Shown here: piece after piece, positions 54,164-62,741 of the stretch
Layout: each line of letters opens with the position of its first letter
Numbering within the stretch: the stretch's first letter is position 1
NCBI GenBank assembly: GCA_022448945.1
Contig: JAKVCV010000001.1
Coordinates: 647,644 to 711,643 of the forward strand
DNA: 64,000 nt
Source: Saprospiraceae bacterium
GTDB taxonomy: Bacteria; Bacteroidota; Bacteroidia; Chitinophagales; Saprospiraceae
Direction of reading: 5' to 3'
Notes under the pieces: model-generated
Seen by the model: only the letters and a program-made list of their open reading frames with translations
What the model was told of the DNA's origin: nothing
Database searches by the model: none
Translations under genes and position numbers: made by a program

Positions 54164-54742
54164 TTATTAGATTGTTTTTTTTGTTTCTATTAAACATGAA
54201 TAGATGAAATTAGTTTTTACAAGTAAGTATATTTTTTTCATTAGCCATATATTTATTTTGATTTTTTTAAATAAAATAGTTGTATAACCAACGAGTATAA
54301 GATTACTATTTGACTATTAATATAGGGAATTATGAAAGGAATGTTATTTTTCGAGATTATTATTGAATTTACTTAAATATACTTTAATGGTGCTATTAAT
54401 GCACTTTAATACAATTTTTGGTATACATAATAATATCTTTTTTAAGGTTTCAAAAATATAATTAGGTTTAACATAAATTAAAATGAATAACGTTTACATT
54501 ATAATTAAACCTGAGATAATAATATTTTATATAATGATTTATGTATAAATATTTAGCTGTTTTTATTTGAATTGTTAAATAATTTTTGATTATCTGTGAA
54601 AGTTTATCTTATTAAAGCATACCTGATTGAAGATTTTAATTAGCTTTGTAAAATCGATTACAATGTGTAATGATTAATCATTTTTGGTTTAATATTTACT
54701 ATAGTTTATATTCAAAATACTATTTAATCATTAATTTGGGGT
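54164..54742. other. Long AT-rich intergenic region between divergent genes
   Basis: 579 bp without a plausible ORF above 20 codons, tRNA or terminator. Near its right end is a TAGCTTTG box (54641-54648, plus strand, no matching -33) and, 20 bp later, a perfect 14-bp palindrome. An 8-bp inverted repeat, AGGTTTAA with TTAAACCT, lies around 54465-54515. The length is exceptional for this compact window, so an undetected RNA or a larger regulatory region is possible. Confidence 0.5.
54669..54682. promoter_or_regulatory. 14-bp palindrome upstream of the acyltransferase gene
   Basis: AATGATTAATCATT is a perfect palindrome 60 bp before the ATG at 54743 and 20 bp after a TAGCTTTG -7-like box, so it could be an operator in the leader. 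AT-only palindromes also arise by chance. Confidence 0.3.
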
Positions 54743-55882
54743 ATGGGTGATGATAAAAACTTAAAGCCTGAAATATATCGGGATACACAGGTAAGGGCTG
54801 CAATACGTGAATTGTTCAGTTATCAAGACTTTCTTGATGGGATGGAGGCATTTGTTCCTTATCATTTGAATAAGTTGATCTTAGAAGAAAAAAATCATAT
54901 TAAGACTGCTCATGATTTCCAGAAAAATGTAATCAGCCCCTTCTTGAATGTTGTCAAAAAAAGTACTATCAGTACGCTTACATTTAGTGGATTAAAAAAT
55001 TTAAGTCCTGACGAAAGCTATTTGTTTATTTCTAACCATAGAGATATTGTACTCGATTCCGCTTTCCTTAATATGGTTTTGCTCGAAAATAATATGCAAA
55101 CCAGTCAAATCGCTATTGGGGATAATTTGGTTGCCAATAGATTAACAGAATTAATTTTTAGGATTAATAAGAGCTTTGTTGTTAAACGTTCAGGAAATCC
55201 CAGAGATATTTATCAATATGCTATATTACTTTCTAATTATATCTATAAAACCATAAATAAAAAGAAGGATTCTATATGGATAGCTCAACGTGAGGGACGT
55301 GCCAAAGACGGAAATGACCGTACCCAAATTGCATTATTAAAAATGTTGAGCTTAAGCAATAAAAAGCAAGATTTGAAACAACATTTTAAAAATATTAAAA
55401 TAGTACCCGTTTCTATTTCTTACGAATATGACCCTTGTGGATTTCTAAAAGCCAAAGAGCATCTTGACAAACAAGTTGATCCAAACTACAAAAAAACTTT
55501 TCATCAGGATGCAGAGCACTTACTACTTGGAATAAAAGGACATAAAGGAAATGTTCATTTCCATTTTGAAAAACCCCTCTCTAATCGCTTAGATCAATTG
55601 GATAATGTTTCAACCAGCAAGGAAAAATTAAAATTACTTGCCGCTATAATTGATAAGAGTATCCATTTGAATTATAAAATGAATCCTATTAATTATTATG
55701 CGTACGATATTTTGAGTAAAACCAATTGTTATCAGAAGTATTATGAAGGAGAAAATAAGAAAAGTTTAGTGCAATTTTTTGCTGAACTAAGCAATCTACT
55801 TTCTGAAGACCAAAAGGAAGATGGAATTAAGTTTTTACTGAAGAGTTATGCAAATCCTCTTATTAATGCTAATTCTTATTAA
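54743..55882 (+). CDS. Glycerol-phosphate-type acyltransferase (PlsC/LPLAT superfamily)
   Basis: 379 residues. The catalytic His/Asp box is FISNHRDIVLDSAF: His99 with Asp105 (five residues between, one more than the classical HX4D) or Asp101 nearby. The second block is IAQREGRAKDGNDRTQ, the EGR-type phosphate-binding motif. The C-terminal part is helical. Such proteins transfer an acyl chain from acyl-ACP or acyl-CoA to glycerol phosphate or lysophosphatidate during membrane lipid synthesis. No membrane helix is obvious. The gene stands alone, convergent with the NagB-like/hydrolase fusion (15 bp between stops). Family good, exact acceptor unknown. Confidence 0.85.
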   Translation: MGDDKNLKPEIYRDTQVRAAIRELFSYQDFLDGMEAFVPYHLNKLILEEKNHIKTAHDFQKNVISPFLNVVKKSTISTLTFSGLKNLSPDESYLFISNHRDIVLDSAFLNMVLLENNMQTSQIAIGDNLVANRLTELIFRINKSFVVKRSGNPRDIYQYAILLSNYIYKTINKKKDSIWIAQREGRAKDGNDRTQIALLKMLSLSNKKQDLKQHFKNIKIVPVSISYEYDPCGFLKAKEHLDKQVDPNYKKTFHQDAEHLLLGIKGHKGNVHFHFEKPLSNRLDQLDNVSTSKEKLKLLAAIIDKSIHLNYKMNPINYYAYDILSKTNCYQKYYEGENKKSLVQFFAELSNLLSEDQKEDGIKFLLKSYANPLINANSY

Positions 55883-55897
55883 ACCTTGTTAATTTGA

Positions 55898-57739
55898 CTA
55901 TTTATTACTTGTTAAATTTATATTCCTTTCAATTTTATCAACAAAATCAATAATAATTTCAGTAGTTTTAAAAGGGTTCTTCATATGATATAAATGTTCC
56001 CTGAATAAATCTTTTTCATTAGGGTCTGTAACGTCCAAAACCATTACATTTTCTGTTTTATGTAAGGTTTCGTCATATTTTGCTATAGCATCATTCTCAC
56101 TTTTAATGATTAAAATTGGAATCTTGTGTTTTGCAAAATTCGCTAAGCTTTTTTGATTATCGTGAGATTTCGATTCTTTTAAGGCAGAAAACATTTGTAT
56201 TACAAAAATTTTTGCAGGTAATCGGTTTAATGCTCTTTCAATAGGAATTCTATCCAAATGGGGAACAGAATCGAGGGTAGTCATCAGTTTTAATATCTGC
56301 TTTTTTGCTGCTGACCATATGCGTTCTCGCATTGCAGAATCTTTGCGAATAAGCCAATCAGTTAATTTTATTGTTCGTTTTCTGACTCCCTTTCTAGTAT
56401 CGAAAGGAATAATTCGACGAAGGGAAAATAACATAGTTTTTTCTGCTGTATTTTCTCGGAATGAAACTGCTGGAAGAAGTACATTGTCTAGAAATCCAAC
56501 ACATGCATGCTTCGCGTGTTTACAGAAAAATGGATTACTACCAATTCTACCCCGGAGGTATTTTTTTAGTCCAGGTAAATAGTCAAAATCTCTGTCCATC
56601 AACATGAAATAAGTATTGCCCATTGAGTGATCGAAAATATATACCGGATGCCCTTTAGAACCAAAAAAAGTAACTACTGTATTTATGTTTTTGATAACCA
56701 TTTCTGAGTAATCACGTGGTGGTAGATCATGGGGAATAGAACCATAGTGCATAGCAGCACCTATATAATTTTTAGAAGATAAATTTGTTAATACACTATC
56801 AAATGAATTGAGTCCTAAAAATCCATGTAATAGAATAATAACTGGTCTTTTTTCTTCTGCCTCTGAATCATATGGTGTAACCAAATCAACTTTTATGGTG
56901 CTCTTACCATAATTAGTCATACGTTCTAGGATTATTTGAGGCCAAGTTAATGCTTTGTCATCAATGAAAACTGTCATTCTAGATAATTCATTGTTGATAT
57001 GTCGAAGGAAAGAAGGGCTTTGGTCTTTTATACAATAACGATCATATAACCATGCTAGAGGTCTGCGTTTATCAGCTTTTGTAGCTAAAAAAGCAATACG
57101 TCGGGATTTCAACAAAAAATAAGGAGTTCCAGTAATATCTTTCTCGCCTTCTTCATCTACTATTGCAAGATAATCACTTGTATTAAAGGCAGATGAGTTT
57201 CTTGAAATTGCTGCTACTCTTCCTGAAGGGTCAAAACTGAGAAAAACATAATCAAGGCCAATTTTATTATTTGTTTCAAGGTATAAAACTAGTTTTTCAT
57301 TAAAACCTCTTTTGTATTCTTCTATATCATCTCTATTCAAACCACGACCTAAAATTTGGTTTTTCCCTATTAACTTACGGCGTAGTAATTTTGTTAAAAA
57401 AGCTGCCCCGTCAAATACATCTTTTAGGTTTCGCTGTCTTTTTAGTCTAGAATTTGTAAAAGTAAAACGGAGAAATTCAGGATTTTTTATTTCATCAAAA
57501 TGCTCATATATATATGCATAAGCACCCGCAGGGGATTGTCCATGTGCCAGCCCTACCAAAAATCGTTGTTTTAATGTAGTGGTTTCATTTGCATATTGTA
57601 TAAAGTCCTGACCTACGGCTTCGTCAAATTCTGTTTTTGTTTTGCAATATCTGGTTTCAGGTACTGGACAATCATGTGGTATTTTGGTTTTTCTCGACTT
57701 TTTTTTGAAAGGGAAAGTGAGCGTTTTATTCTTTGCCAT
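55898..57739 (-). CDS. Fusion of a degenerate NagB-like sugar-isomerase fold with an alpha/beta hydrolase
   Basis: 613 residues, no signal peptide. Residues about 35-235 resemble the NagB/6-phosphogluconolactonase fold: FLVGLAHGQSPAGAYAYI corresponds to the phosphate loop of glucosamine-6-phosphate deaminase, and LDYVFLSFDPSGRVAA to its GxxxDGHIAF segment. The catalytic acids and His at those places are absent (TFTNSRLK, and Arg for His), so deaminase activity is unlikely. Residues about 285-610 are an alpha/beta hydrolase: oxyanion ILLHGFLGLNSF, nucleophile Ser372 in FDHSMGNTY, acid Asp550 in KSENDAIAKY, and His in REHLYHMKNP. The N-terminal domain may sense a sugar phosphate and gate the hydrolase (inference). 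Convergent with the acyltransferase gene. I do not know a characterised homologue. Confidence 0.65.
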   Translation of the reverse strand: MAKNKTLTFPFKKKSRKTKIPHDCPVPETRYCKTKTEFDEAVGQDFIQYANETTTLKQRFLVGLAHGQSPAGAYAYIYEHFDEIKNPEFLRFTFTNSRLKRQRNLKDVFDGAAFLTKLLRRKLIGKNQILGRGLNRDDIEEYKRGFNEKLVLYLETNNKIGLDYVFLSFDPSGRVAAISRNSSAFNTSDYLAIVDEEGEKDITGTPYFLLKSRRIAFLATKADKRRPLAWLYDRYCIKDQSPSFLRHINNELSRMTVFIDDKALTWPQIILERMTNYGKSTIKVDLVTPYDSEAEEKRPVIILLHGFLGLNSFDSVLTNLSSKNYIGAAMHYGSIPHDLPPRDYSEMVIKNINTVVTFFGSKGHPVYIFDHSMGNTYFMLMDRDFDYLPGLKKYLRGRIGSNPFFCKHAKHACVGFLDNVLLPAVSFRENTAEKTMLFSLRRIIPFDTRKGVRKRTIKLTDWLIRKDSAMRERIWSAAKKQILKLMTTLDSVPHLDRIPIERALNRLPAKIFVIQMFSALKESKSHDNQKSLANFAKHKIPILIIKSENDAIAKYDETLHKTENVMVLDVTDPNEKDLFREHLYHMKNPFKTTEIIIDFVDKIERNINLTSNK

Positions 57740-57919
57740 ATATGTATTGAATTGGGTTTTTGGTAATTCGACCCCAATAATACCTATTTTTTTTGATAAA
57801 ATCTTTCAAAAATGTTTTTTATTCTAGTAGGAGTATTATTGTTTATATTGTATATGTGTCTTATTGTAGGATTTATTTAATTAATTCGATTAACGTATTG
57901 TGATATATAATTATCTGTT

Positions 57920-59029
57920 TTAATCAGTTGTTTTTAGTGATTTAATTCCTCCTGTTAGGTTTGTAAGATTCGTGTAACCTAATTGATCTTGCAATTGTTG
58001 AATTGCAATTTTAGATCGGATTCCTTTTGCACAGAGCACAATTACAGGTTCATCTTTAGGGATTTGATCCGCAGAGGATAAAAGTCTGGGTAAGGGTATA
58101 TTAATAATATTTTGCCCATTTAATCTGGGTTGTTCCCAAATTTCCCTAACATCAAGAAATTGGTAGTTATCCATATTTTCGGATAATTCACTACTTGTAA
58201 TTTCTTTGATTGGTTTACTTGTATCAATTTGAATACTGCAAGAGTTTTTGTAATTAGTATGCTGAAAAGAAGCGGAAAGTGCTTTTGTTTTTTTTATTAA
58301 ATTTGGATCTGCTTGAATATTGAGTAATAAATTTTTGAAATTGAGTGCATTGTATACCAAAAGTTTACCAGATAAGTTTTCTCCGATACCCAGAATTATT
58401 TTTAGTGCTTCATTGGCTTGTAAATTACCAATTATTCCAGGTAAAACACCCAAAACGCCGATCTCAGAACAGTTTGGTACTTCATTCTGTTTGGGAGGAT
58501 CTGGGTAAAGACATCGATACGAAGGCCCATTTTCATAATTAAATACAGATACCTGACCTTCGAATCGGAATATAGAACCGTATACGAGGGGTTTACCTGT
58601 AATAACAGATGCATCGTTTACTAAATATCTAGTTGCAAAATTATCACTTCCGTCAATTATCAAGTCGTATGCTTTAAAAAGTTGAAGCGCATTTGTTGTA
58701 GCCAATTCAAATGGATATGCTGTGATTTCTATTAGTGGATTAAGCTTTATTAAGCGTTCTTTTGCAATAGTGGCTTTGTTTTTTCCTACATCTTTAACAC
58801 CATATAATACTTGTCGTTGTAGATTGCTTTCTTCGATAACATCCATGTCAATAATACCGATATTTCCAACTCCCGCTGCCGCTAGATATTGCAAAACAGG
58901 ACAACCTAAACCGCCAGCTCCAACGACTAATACTTTCGCTGCCTTTAGTTTTTTTTGACCTTCAATACCAATTTCTTCTAGCATCAGGTGACGACTGTAC
59001 CTGTTAAGCTCTTCTTTGCTGAAATGCAT
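57920..59029 (-). CDS. moeB: HesA/MoeB/ThiF adenylyltransferase with C-terminal rhodanese domain
   Basis: 369 residues. The E1-like domain (1-250) has the nucleotide loop VLVVGAGGLGCPVLQYLAAA, IDMDVIEESNLQRQV, and DGSDNFATRYLVND. It should adenylate the C-terminal glycine of a MoaD- or ThiS-type carrier. The likely catalytic Cys is in VPNCSEIGVLG. The zinc cysteines are incomplete: the first CxxC reads SYRC, and the second pair is missing. The rhodanese domain (about 270-369) has an active-site loop LCAKGIRS, which could pass persulfide sulfur to the carrier as in MOCS3. No moaD or thiS is in the window. It follows the TPR gene by 12 bp. Cofactor sulfur transfer (molybdopterin or thiamine) is the inferred role. 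Confidence 0.88.
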   Translation of the reverse strand: MHFSKEELNRYSRHLMLEEIGIEGQKKLKAAKVLVVGAGGLGCPVLQYLAAAGVGNIGIIDMDVIEESNLQRQVLYGVKDVGKNKATIAKERLIKLNPLIEITAYPFELATTNALQLFKAYDLIIDGSDNFATRYLVNDASVITGKPLVYGSIFRFEGQVSVFNYENGPSYRCLYPDPPKQNEVPNCSEIGVLGVLPGIIGNLQANEALKIILGIGENLSGKLLVYNALNFKNLLLNIQADPNLIKKTKALSASFQHTNYKNSCSIQIDTSKPIKEITSSELSENMDNYQFLDVREIWEQPRLNGQNIINIPLPRLLSSADQIPKDEPVIVLCAKGIRSKIAIQQLQDQLGYTNLTNLTGGIKSLKTTD

Positions 59030-59041
59030 GCATGACTAATT

Positions 59042-60973
59042 TTAGTAACCAATATGTAATCTTACAATCTCTAGGCCTTTTTTAGCCATTCTGTGATTTG
59101 GTGATAATTGTAGGATTTTTGAATACAAAGATTGGGCTTGCCAGTAATCTTTATATAGTTCTACTACCAATTGCGCCTGTAAATATAATACATCTTCCTG
59201 ACTTACAGGTAATGTTGGGATAGGGTATTTCTTATGTTGAAAAGGTTTGTAACTCAATTTTAAATTTAAACACTCATCTGCTTTTAAGCATGCCTCCCAA
59301 GCCTTTTTAAGGTTCTGTTTTTCATAATACAACCATTCGGCTAGATTAAAAAAAAGATATAACATGCTAGAGTTTAAGTCTGAATGGCCAATTTTTCGAT
59401 CAAAATTAATGTCATTTATGACGGTAAAATAATCATATTTTTTAATCCAATAGTTTCTGTTTTTACCTGCATCAATAGATGTGTTATATATGTATGAAGA
59501 TTTATTTATCCAATCTGTTTTGTAATAGAAAATATCATAGTATTTAAGTGCCAAATCTAAAATAATGTATTTGTTGTTATAGTCATGTTGTAATAACTTA
59601 ATTAAATTCAGAAAGGGTGCTTGATGATGATCTTTACCTTTTAGAATTCCTATTTCATAACACTCTATGGCAATATCAGGTTCACCTAATGTTTCATATA
59701 ACTGTCCCATACTACTGTATGCTTCAAGAATACTTGGTTGATAGCATCTCGTTTTATAAGACATTTCAGATATAAAAAAATTATTATCAGCTATTTCATC
59801 GGGTGCCAATTCTATGTATCTTTTATAAAAATTTATTGCTTGAGTTTTCTTTTCACTGAAGCCATGATAGAGTTGCCCCAAGTAAAAGTAAAAACAAGGA
59901 TCAAGATCGTTCCAATTTAATGTATATTCTATATAAGGTAGTATTTCAGGAATATAGTAATAGGTCCAAATTTCTTTGATTGTTCTTAAATAATTCTGTT
60001 TTTGAGAAGCATTAAGAATATCCGCATTAAGAAATTGATGGAATTGGCTGAAATTATTAATGTAGCTAACTACAGTATCAGCTTTTTTATCAAATAAATT
60101 AAGATCACAGTCGCCTGGCATAGCGCTTATTTCTTGTAGTGGGTTTATCCAAAAATTAAAAAGAGTATGTGACAATAATATTTTCTGTTGGTTATTTGGG
60201 GGGAATGATGGCTGTAGGATTATTGAAAGAATTTTTGATTGAATATCATTGTCAATGCTTTTATTGTGATCCACTATAGAGGCATCTTGCCATAACTCAT
60301 TAAGAATTTCAAAAATTGTATAAGGGCAAGCCTCAGGTATATTTTCTTGTTGGTAATAACGGTGAATTATACTTATTACGTCTTTTGCTAGTATAGACCA
60401 TTCATTTTTCCAATAGTAGCTTTTACGACCAAAACCATTACCTTTATGTTCTTTTTTCCATAGGATATAGACTTCACTCCAGGCCTTTAGTATAACAAGG
60501 TTTTTCTTATAGATCTCTTGTATGTCTACTTGCTCAGAGAGTACTATTGCCGTCAAAAGGTTTTCTGTAGTACTGCTTTTTATCAATAAAACAATCCAAT
60601 CATGTAGGGGTAATTTAATTTTTAATGATTCATATAGTTTATTGATTAAATTTGAATTAGTCTTTTCTGATTTAAAGTAACTTCCAATAAACCCTGATAG
60701 TAAATATCCTTTATCTTTTTTTAGGAATTCCGGGAGTAATTTATTGATTATAGTTACTATTTGACGCTCTATAATTAATAATTCTTGGCTATCTTTCAAA
60801 TGAGACCACTTTCTATACCATGTGCCTAACCCCTCTAATACTTTTAACCAGTTTTCTGAGCAACAGTATAAGTCGATATTTAAACATAAATTTAGGCCTA
60901 AAAGAGCATTAGGTTCATCTTCAGAACGAAAAAGAGTTGCAATTTTATTTAAATCGTTTTTAGGATCATGCAT
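59042..60973 (-). CDS. TPR-repeat protein, cytoplasmic
   Basis: 643 residues, no signal peptide. Helical throughout. TPR-like units are clearest at about 385-470 (PCFYFYLGQLYHGFSEKKT, SMGQLYETLGEPDIAIECYE) and at the end (QAQLVVELYKDYWQAQSLYS followed by LSPNHRMAKKGLEIV). The first 350 residues lack a recognisable family. No enzymatic motif. It lies 12 bp upstream of moeB on the same strand and is almost certainly co-transcribed, but a functional link to sulfur transfer is not known. Protein-protein scaffold is the normal role of TPR repeats. Confidence 0.72.
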   Translation of the reverse strand: MHDPKNDLNKIATLFRSEDEPNALLGLNLCLNIDLYCCSENWLKVLEGLGTWYRKWSHLKDSQELLIIERQIVTIINKLLPEFLKKDKGYLLSGFIGSYFKSEKTNSNLINKLYESLKIKLPLHDWIVLLIKSSTTENLLTAIVLSEQVDIQEIYKKNLVILKAWSEVYILWKKEHKGNGFGRKSYYWKNEWSILAKDVISIIHRYYQQENIPEACPYTIFEILNELWQDASIVDHNKSIDNDIQSKILSIILQPSFPPNNQQKILLSHTLFNFWINPLQEISAMPGDCDLNLFDKKADTVVSYINNFSQFHQFLNADILNASQKQNYLRTIKEIWTYYYIPEILPYIEYTLNWNDLDPCFYFYLGQLYHGFSEKKTQAINFYKRYIELAPDEIADNNFFISEMSYKTRCYQPSILEAYSSMGQLYETLGEPDIAIECYEIGILKGKDHHQAPFLNLIKLLQHDYNNKYIILDLALKYYDIFYYKTDWINKSSYIYNTSIDAGKNRNYWIKKYDYFTVINDINFDRKIGHSDLNSSMLYLFFNLAEWLYYEKQNLKKAWEACLKADECLNLKLSYKPFQHKKYPIPTLPVSQEDVLYLQAQLVVELYKDYWQAQSLYSKILQLSPNHRMAKKGLEIVRLHIGY

Positions 60974-61055
60974 TGATACTGTTTATTTGTTCAGTATAAA
61001 CATACATATTTGTTCCTAAATTTTTTATTGAGAAGACATAAATTTCATAGCTTCT

Positions 61056-61514
61056 TTAATTATACCAGAATGCATAAAAATTTAGAGAGCTGGCTATTAA
61101 GAGCCAACAAAAATAAGGTAGCATAAGTAGAGATTTTGTTTTTATTTGTTGCCAATATCCGAATAAGAAATATCCAACAATGATGGTTAAAATAATTATT
61201 TCAATAAAACTTAAAGCCAAATAGTGATATTGAAAAAATAATGGATTCCAAAATATGTTTAGTAGCCATTGGAGGGCAAATAAAGCTGCAAAATGGTTCT
61301 TTTTTTCTATAAAATCCCATACTAAAGTCATATAGATCGTAAAACATATCATAATGGTCGTCCATGCAGTACCAAATACCCACCCTGGAGGTGTCCAAGG
61401 TGCTTTATTCAAGTTCTGATACCAGTCCGAGGATACACTATCACCCATCAAAAAACCTCCTAAAGCAAGAGCTGAGAAGTTGAGCGTTAAAAAAATTAAG
61501 CACCGAAAAAGCAT
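61056..61514 (-). CDS. tspO: TspO/MBR-family membrane protein
   Basis: 152 residues from the ATG at 61514; a longer reading of 171 from 61571 adds a polar segment not normal for the family. Five membrane helices. TspO landmarks: KAPWTPPGWVFGTAWTTIM (the PPGWVF loop), ALQWLLNIFWNPLFF with the Trp-Asn-x-x-Phe pattern, and LPYFCWLLIASSLNFYAFW at the end. Members bind porphyrins and cholesterol-like ligands and affect tetrapyrrole or stress physiology; the bacterial role is debated. Alone on the minus strand. Confidence 0.93.
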   Translation of the reverse strand: MLFRCLIFLTLNFSALALGGFLMGDSVSSDWYQNLNKAPWTPPGWVFGTAWTTIMICFTIYMTLVWDFIEKKNHFAALFALQWLLNIFWNPLFFQYHYLALSFIEIIILTIIVGYFLFGYWQQIKTKSLLMLPYFCWLLIASSLNFYAFWYN

Positions 61515-61675
61515 TGAGTTATAATTTATTTTATTAGATAAATGAACACTTTTTAAACAAAAAAAAATCAAAGTTGTTCATCGGTATGATTAATATTATA
61601 ACTCAAAATATTACTATCACTATAAATTAAGTAATAGGGCAGGTTGGAACATAAATTAAAGGGTGATAAATAAAT

Positions 61676-62506
61676 CTACTGTTCTTTATATGTTAAATTT
61701 TTATCCAATTTTGGACTATTAATAAGGTAAATACTCATCCAAACAGCAATACTAAAATATAAACTCATCCATATCATTTCGTATTGCCAGTCAACGTAAG
61801 TTCTTGTTTGGGTCCATTGAGTACACACTTCACTAAAACCATCACTGACCGTTTTGTAAGATCTACCAGTGGCTTCAGAAGCAAGCCATTTGCTGATATA
61901 TGCAGGAACATCTACAAAAACCATATATATACAATATAAAATACCTGCTAAAATTCCTTGGTTTAGAAATCGGCGTTGTTCTTTTTCATAATAGGATCTT
62001 GCAAGATAAAATCCATAAACAGTAATTGCAGCGGCGATAGCCCATAGGGATTCTTCAATTGCAGAACCAATGTAGTTTGTTGTTGTACATGCATACCATG
62101 AAAACATTTCTGCAATTACAATCATAGGAAAAGGAATTTTTGCTAGAACCTGAATTGTTTTATTTCCTGTGTTTTTGCCAGCTTCATATAATATAAATGA
62201 CCATTGTGCTACAAAACTCAATTCAGCAATAGTTGCCACAGTACGTCCAATAACAACTGAGGATATCCAGGAATCGACTAATACTATTCTACGTAGGTCT
62301 CCACGAGGAAGGATAGAGCGAAATCCACAACCTAATGTATATATAGTTGCTAAAATAACTTGCCAAGAACGAATTGTCTTCATTTCAGCAGTCATGTCAG
62401 ATTTTTTCTTCCTATAAATAAGATATGCAAAAAAGAGTAGACAGACGTTGAAGAATGCTACCATACATAGACCGTTCCACCAGGTGATAACCATTGGATC
62501 TTCCAT
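61676..62506 (-). CDS. Uncharacterised multi-helix membrane protein
   Basis: 276 residues with about seven hydrophobic helices (near 8-28, 48-66, 82-104, 118-135, 145-165, 184-202, 245-265). Odd conserved-looking segments are YTLGCGFRSILPRGDLRRI, with an arginine-rich loop, VVIGRTVATIAELSFVAQW, and the charged extramembrane stretch SEVCTQWTQTRTYVDWQYE. I do not recognise the family. The Arg, Glu and aromatic pattern inside helices suggests a ligand-binding membrane protein rather than a simple anchor. It is divergent from the small lipoprotein gene, with a 235-bp gap holding a 17-bp palindrome. Confidence 0.6.
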   Translation of the reverse strand: MEDPMVITWWNGLCMVAFFNVCLLFFAYLIYRKKKSDMTAEMKTIRSWQVILATIYTLGCGFRSILPRGDLRRIVLVDSWISSVVIGRTVATIAELSFVAQWSFILYEAGKNTGNKTIQVLAKIPFPMIVIAEMFSWYACTTTNYIGSAIEESLWAIAAAITVYGFYLARSYYEKEQRRFLNQGILAGILYCIYMVFVDVPAYISKWLASEATGRSYKTVSDGFSEVCTQWTQTRTYVDWQYEMIWMSLYFSIAVWMSIYLINSPKLDKNLTYKEQ

Positions 62507-62655
62507 AAATTTTATATTAAAAATTAAATAGCATTATATTGATTAACAAAGATAATAACAGTATTTAAAGTTTTGGACATCCATTGTAAAAACATACAAT
62601 AAAATGAAAAAAATAAAATTTTATTTCAAGCTTAAAAGAATGGAGTAGTATTTAA

Positions 62656-62672
62656 TGATACTTAAAGTATCA
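62656..62672. promoter_or_regulatory. 17-bp palindrome between divergent genes
   Basis: TGATACTT and AAGTATCA are perfect 8-bp arms around one A. It lies in the 235-bp gap between the divergent membrane-protein and lipoprotein genes, 8 bp before two TATATTTG boxes. A site for a repressor or activator of one or both genes is likely. Confidence 0.4.
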
Positions 62673-62679
62673 ATTGATT

Positions 62680-62697
62680 TATATTTGAATATATTTG
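62680..62697 (+). promoter_or_regulatory. Two overlapping -7 candidates of the small lipoprotein gene
   Basis: TATATTTG occurs twice, at 62680-62687 and 62690-62697, both matching TAnnTTTG. Neither has a TTG at the usual distance; the upstream palindrome occupies that position, which would suit an activator-dependent promoter. Confidence 0.35.
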
Positions 62698-62741
62698 TTG
62701 ATGGATAATTGTATTTTTATAGTTCACTTCAATTTAAAGAA

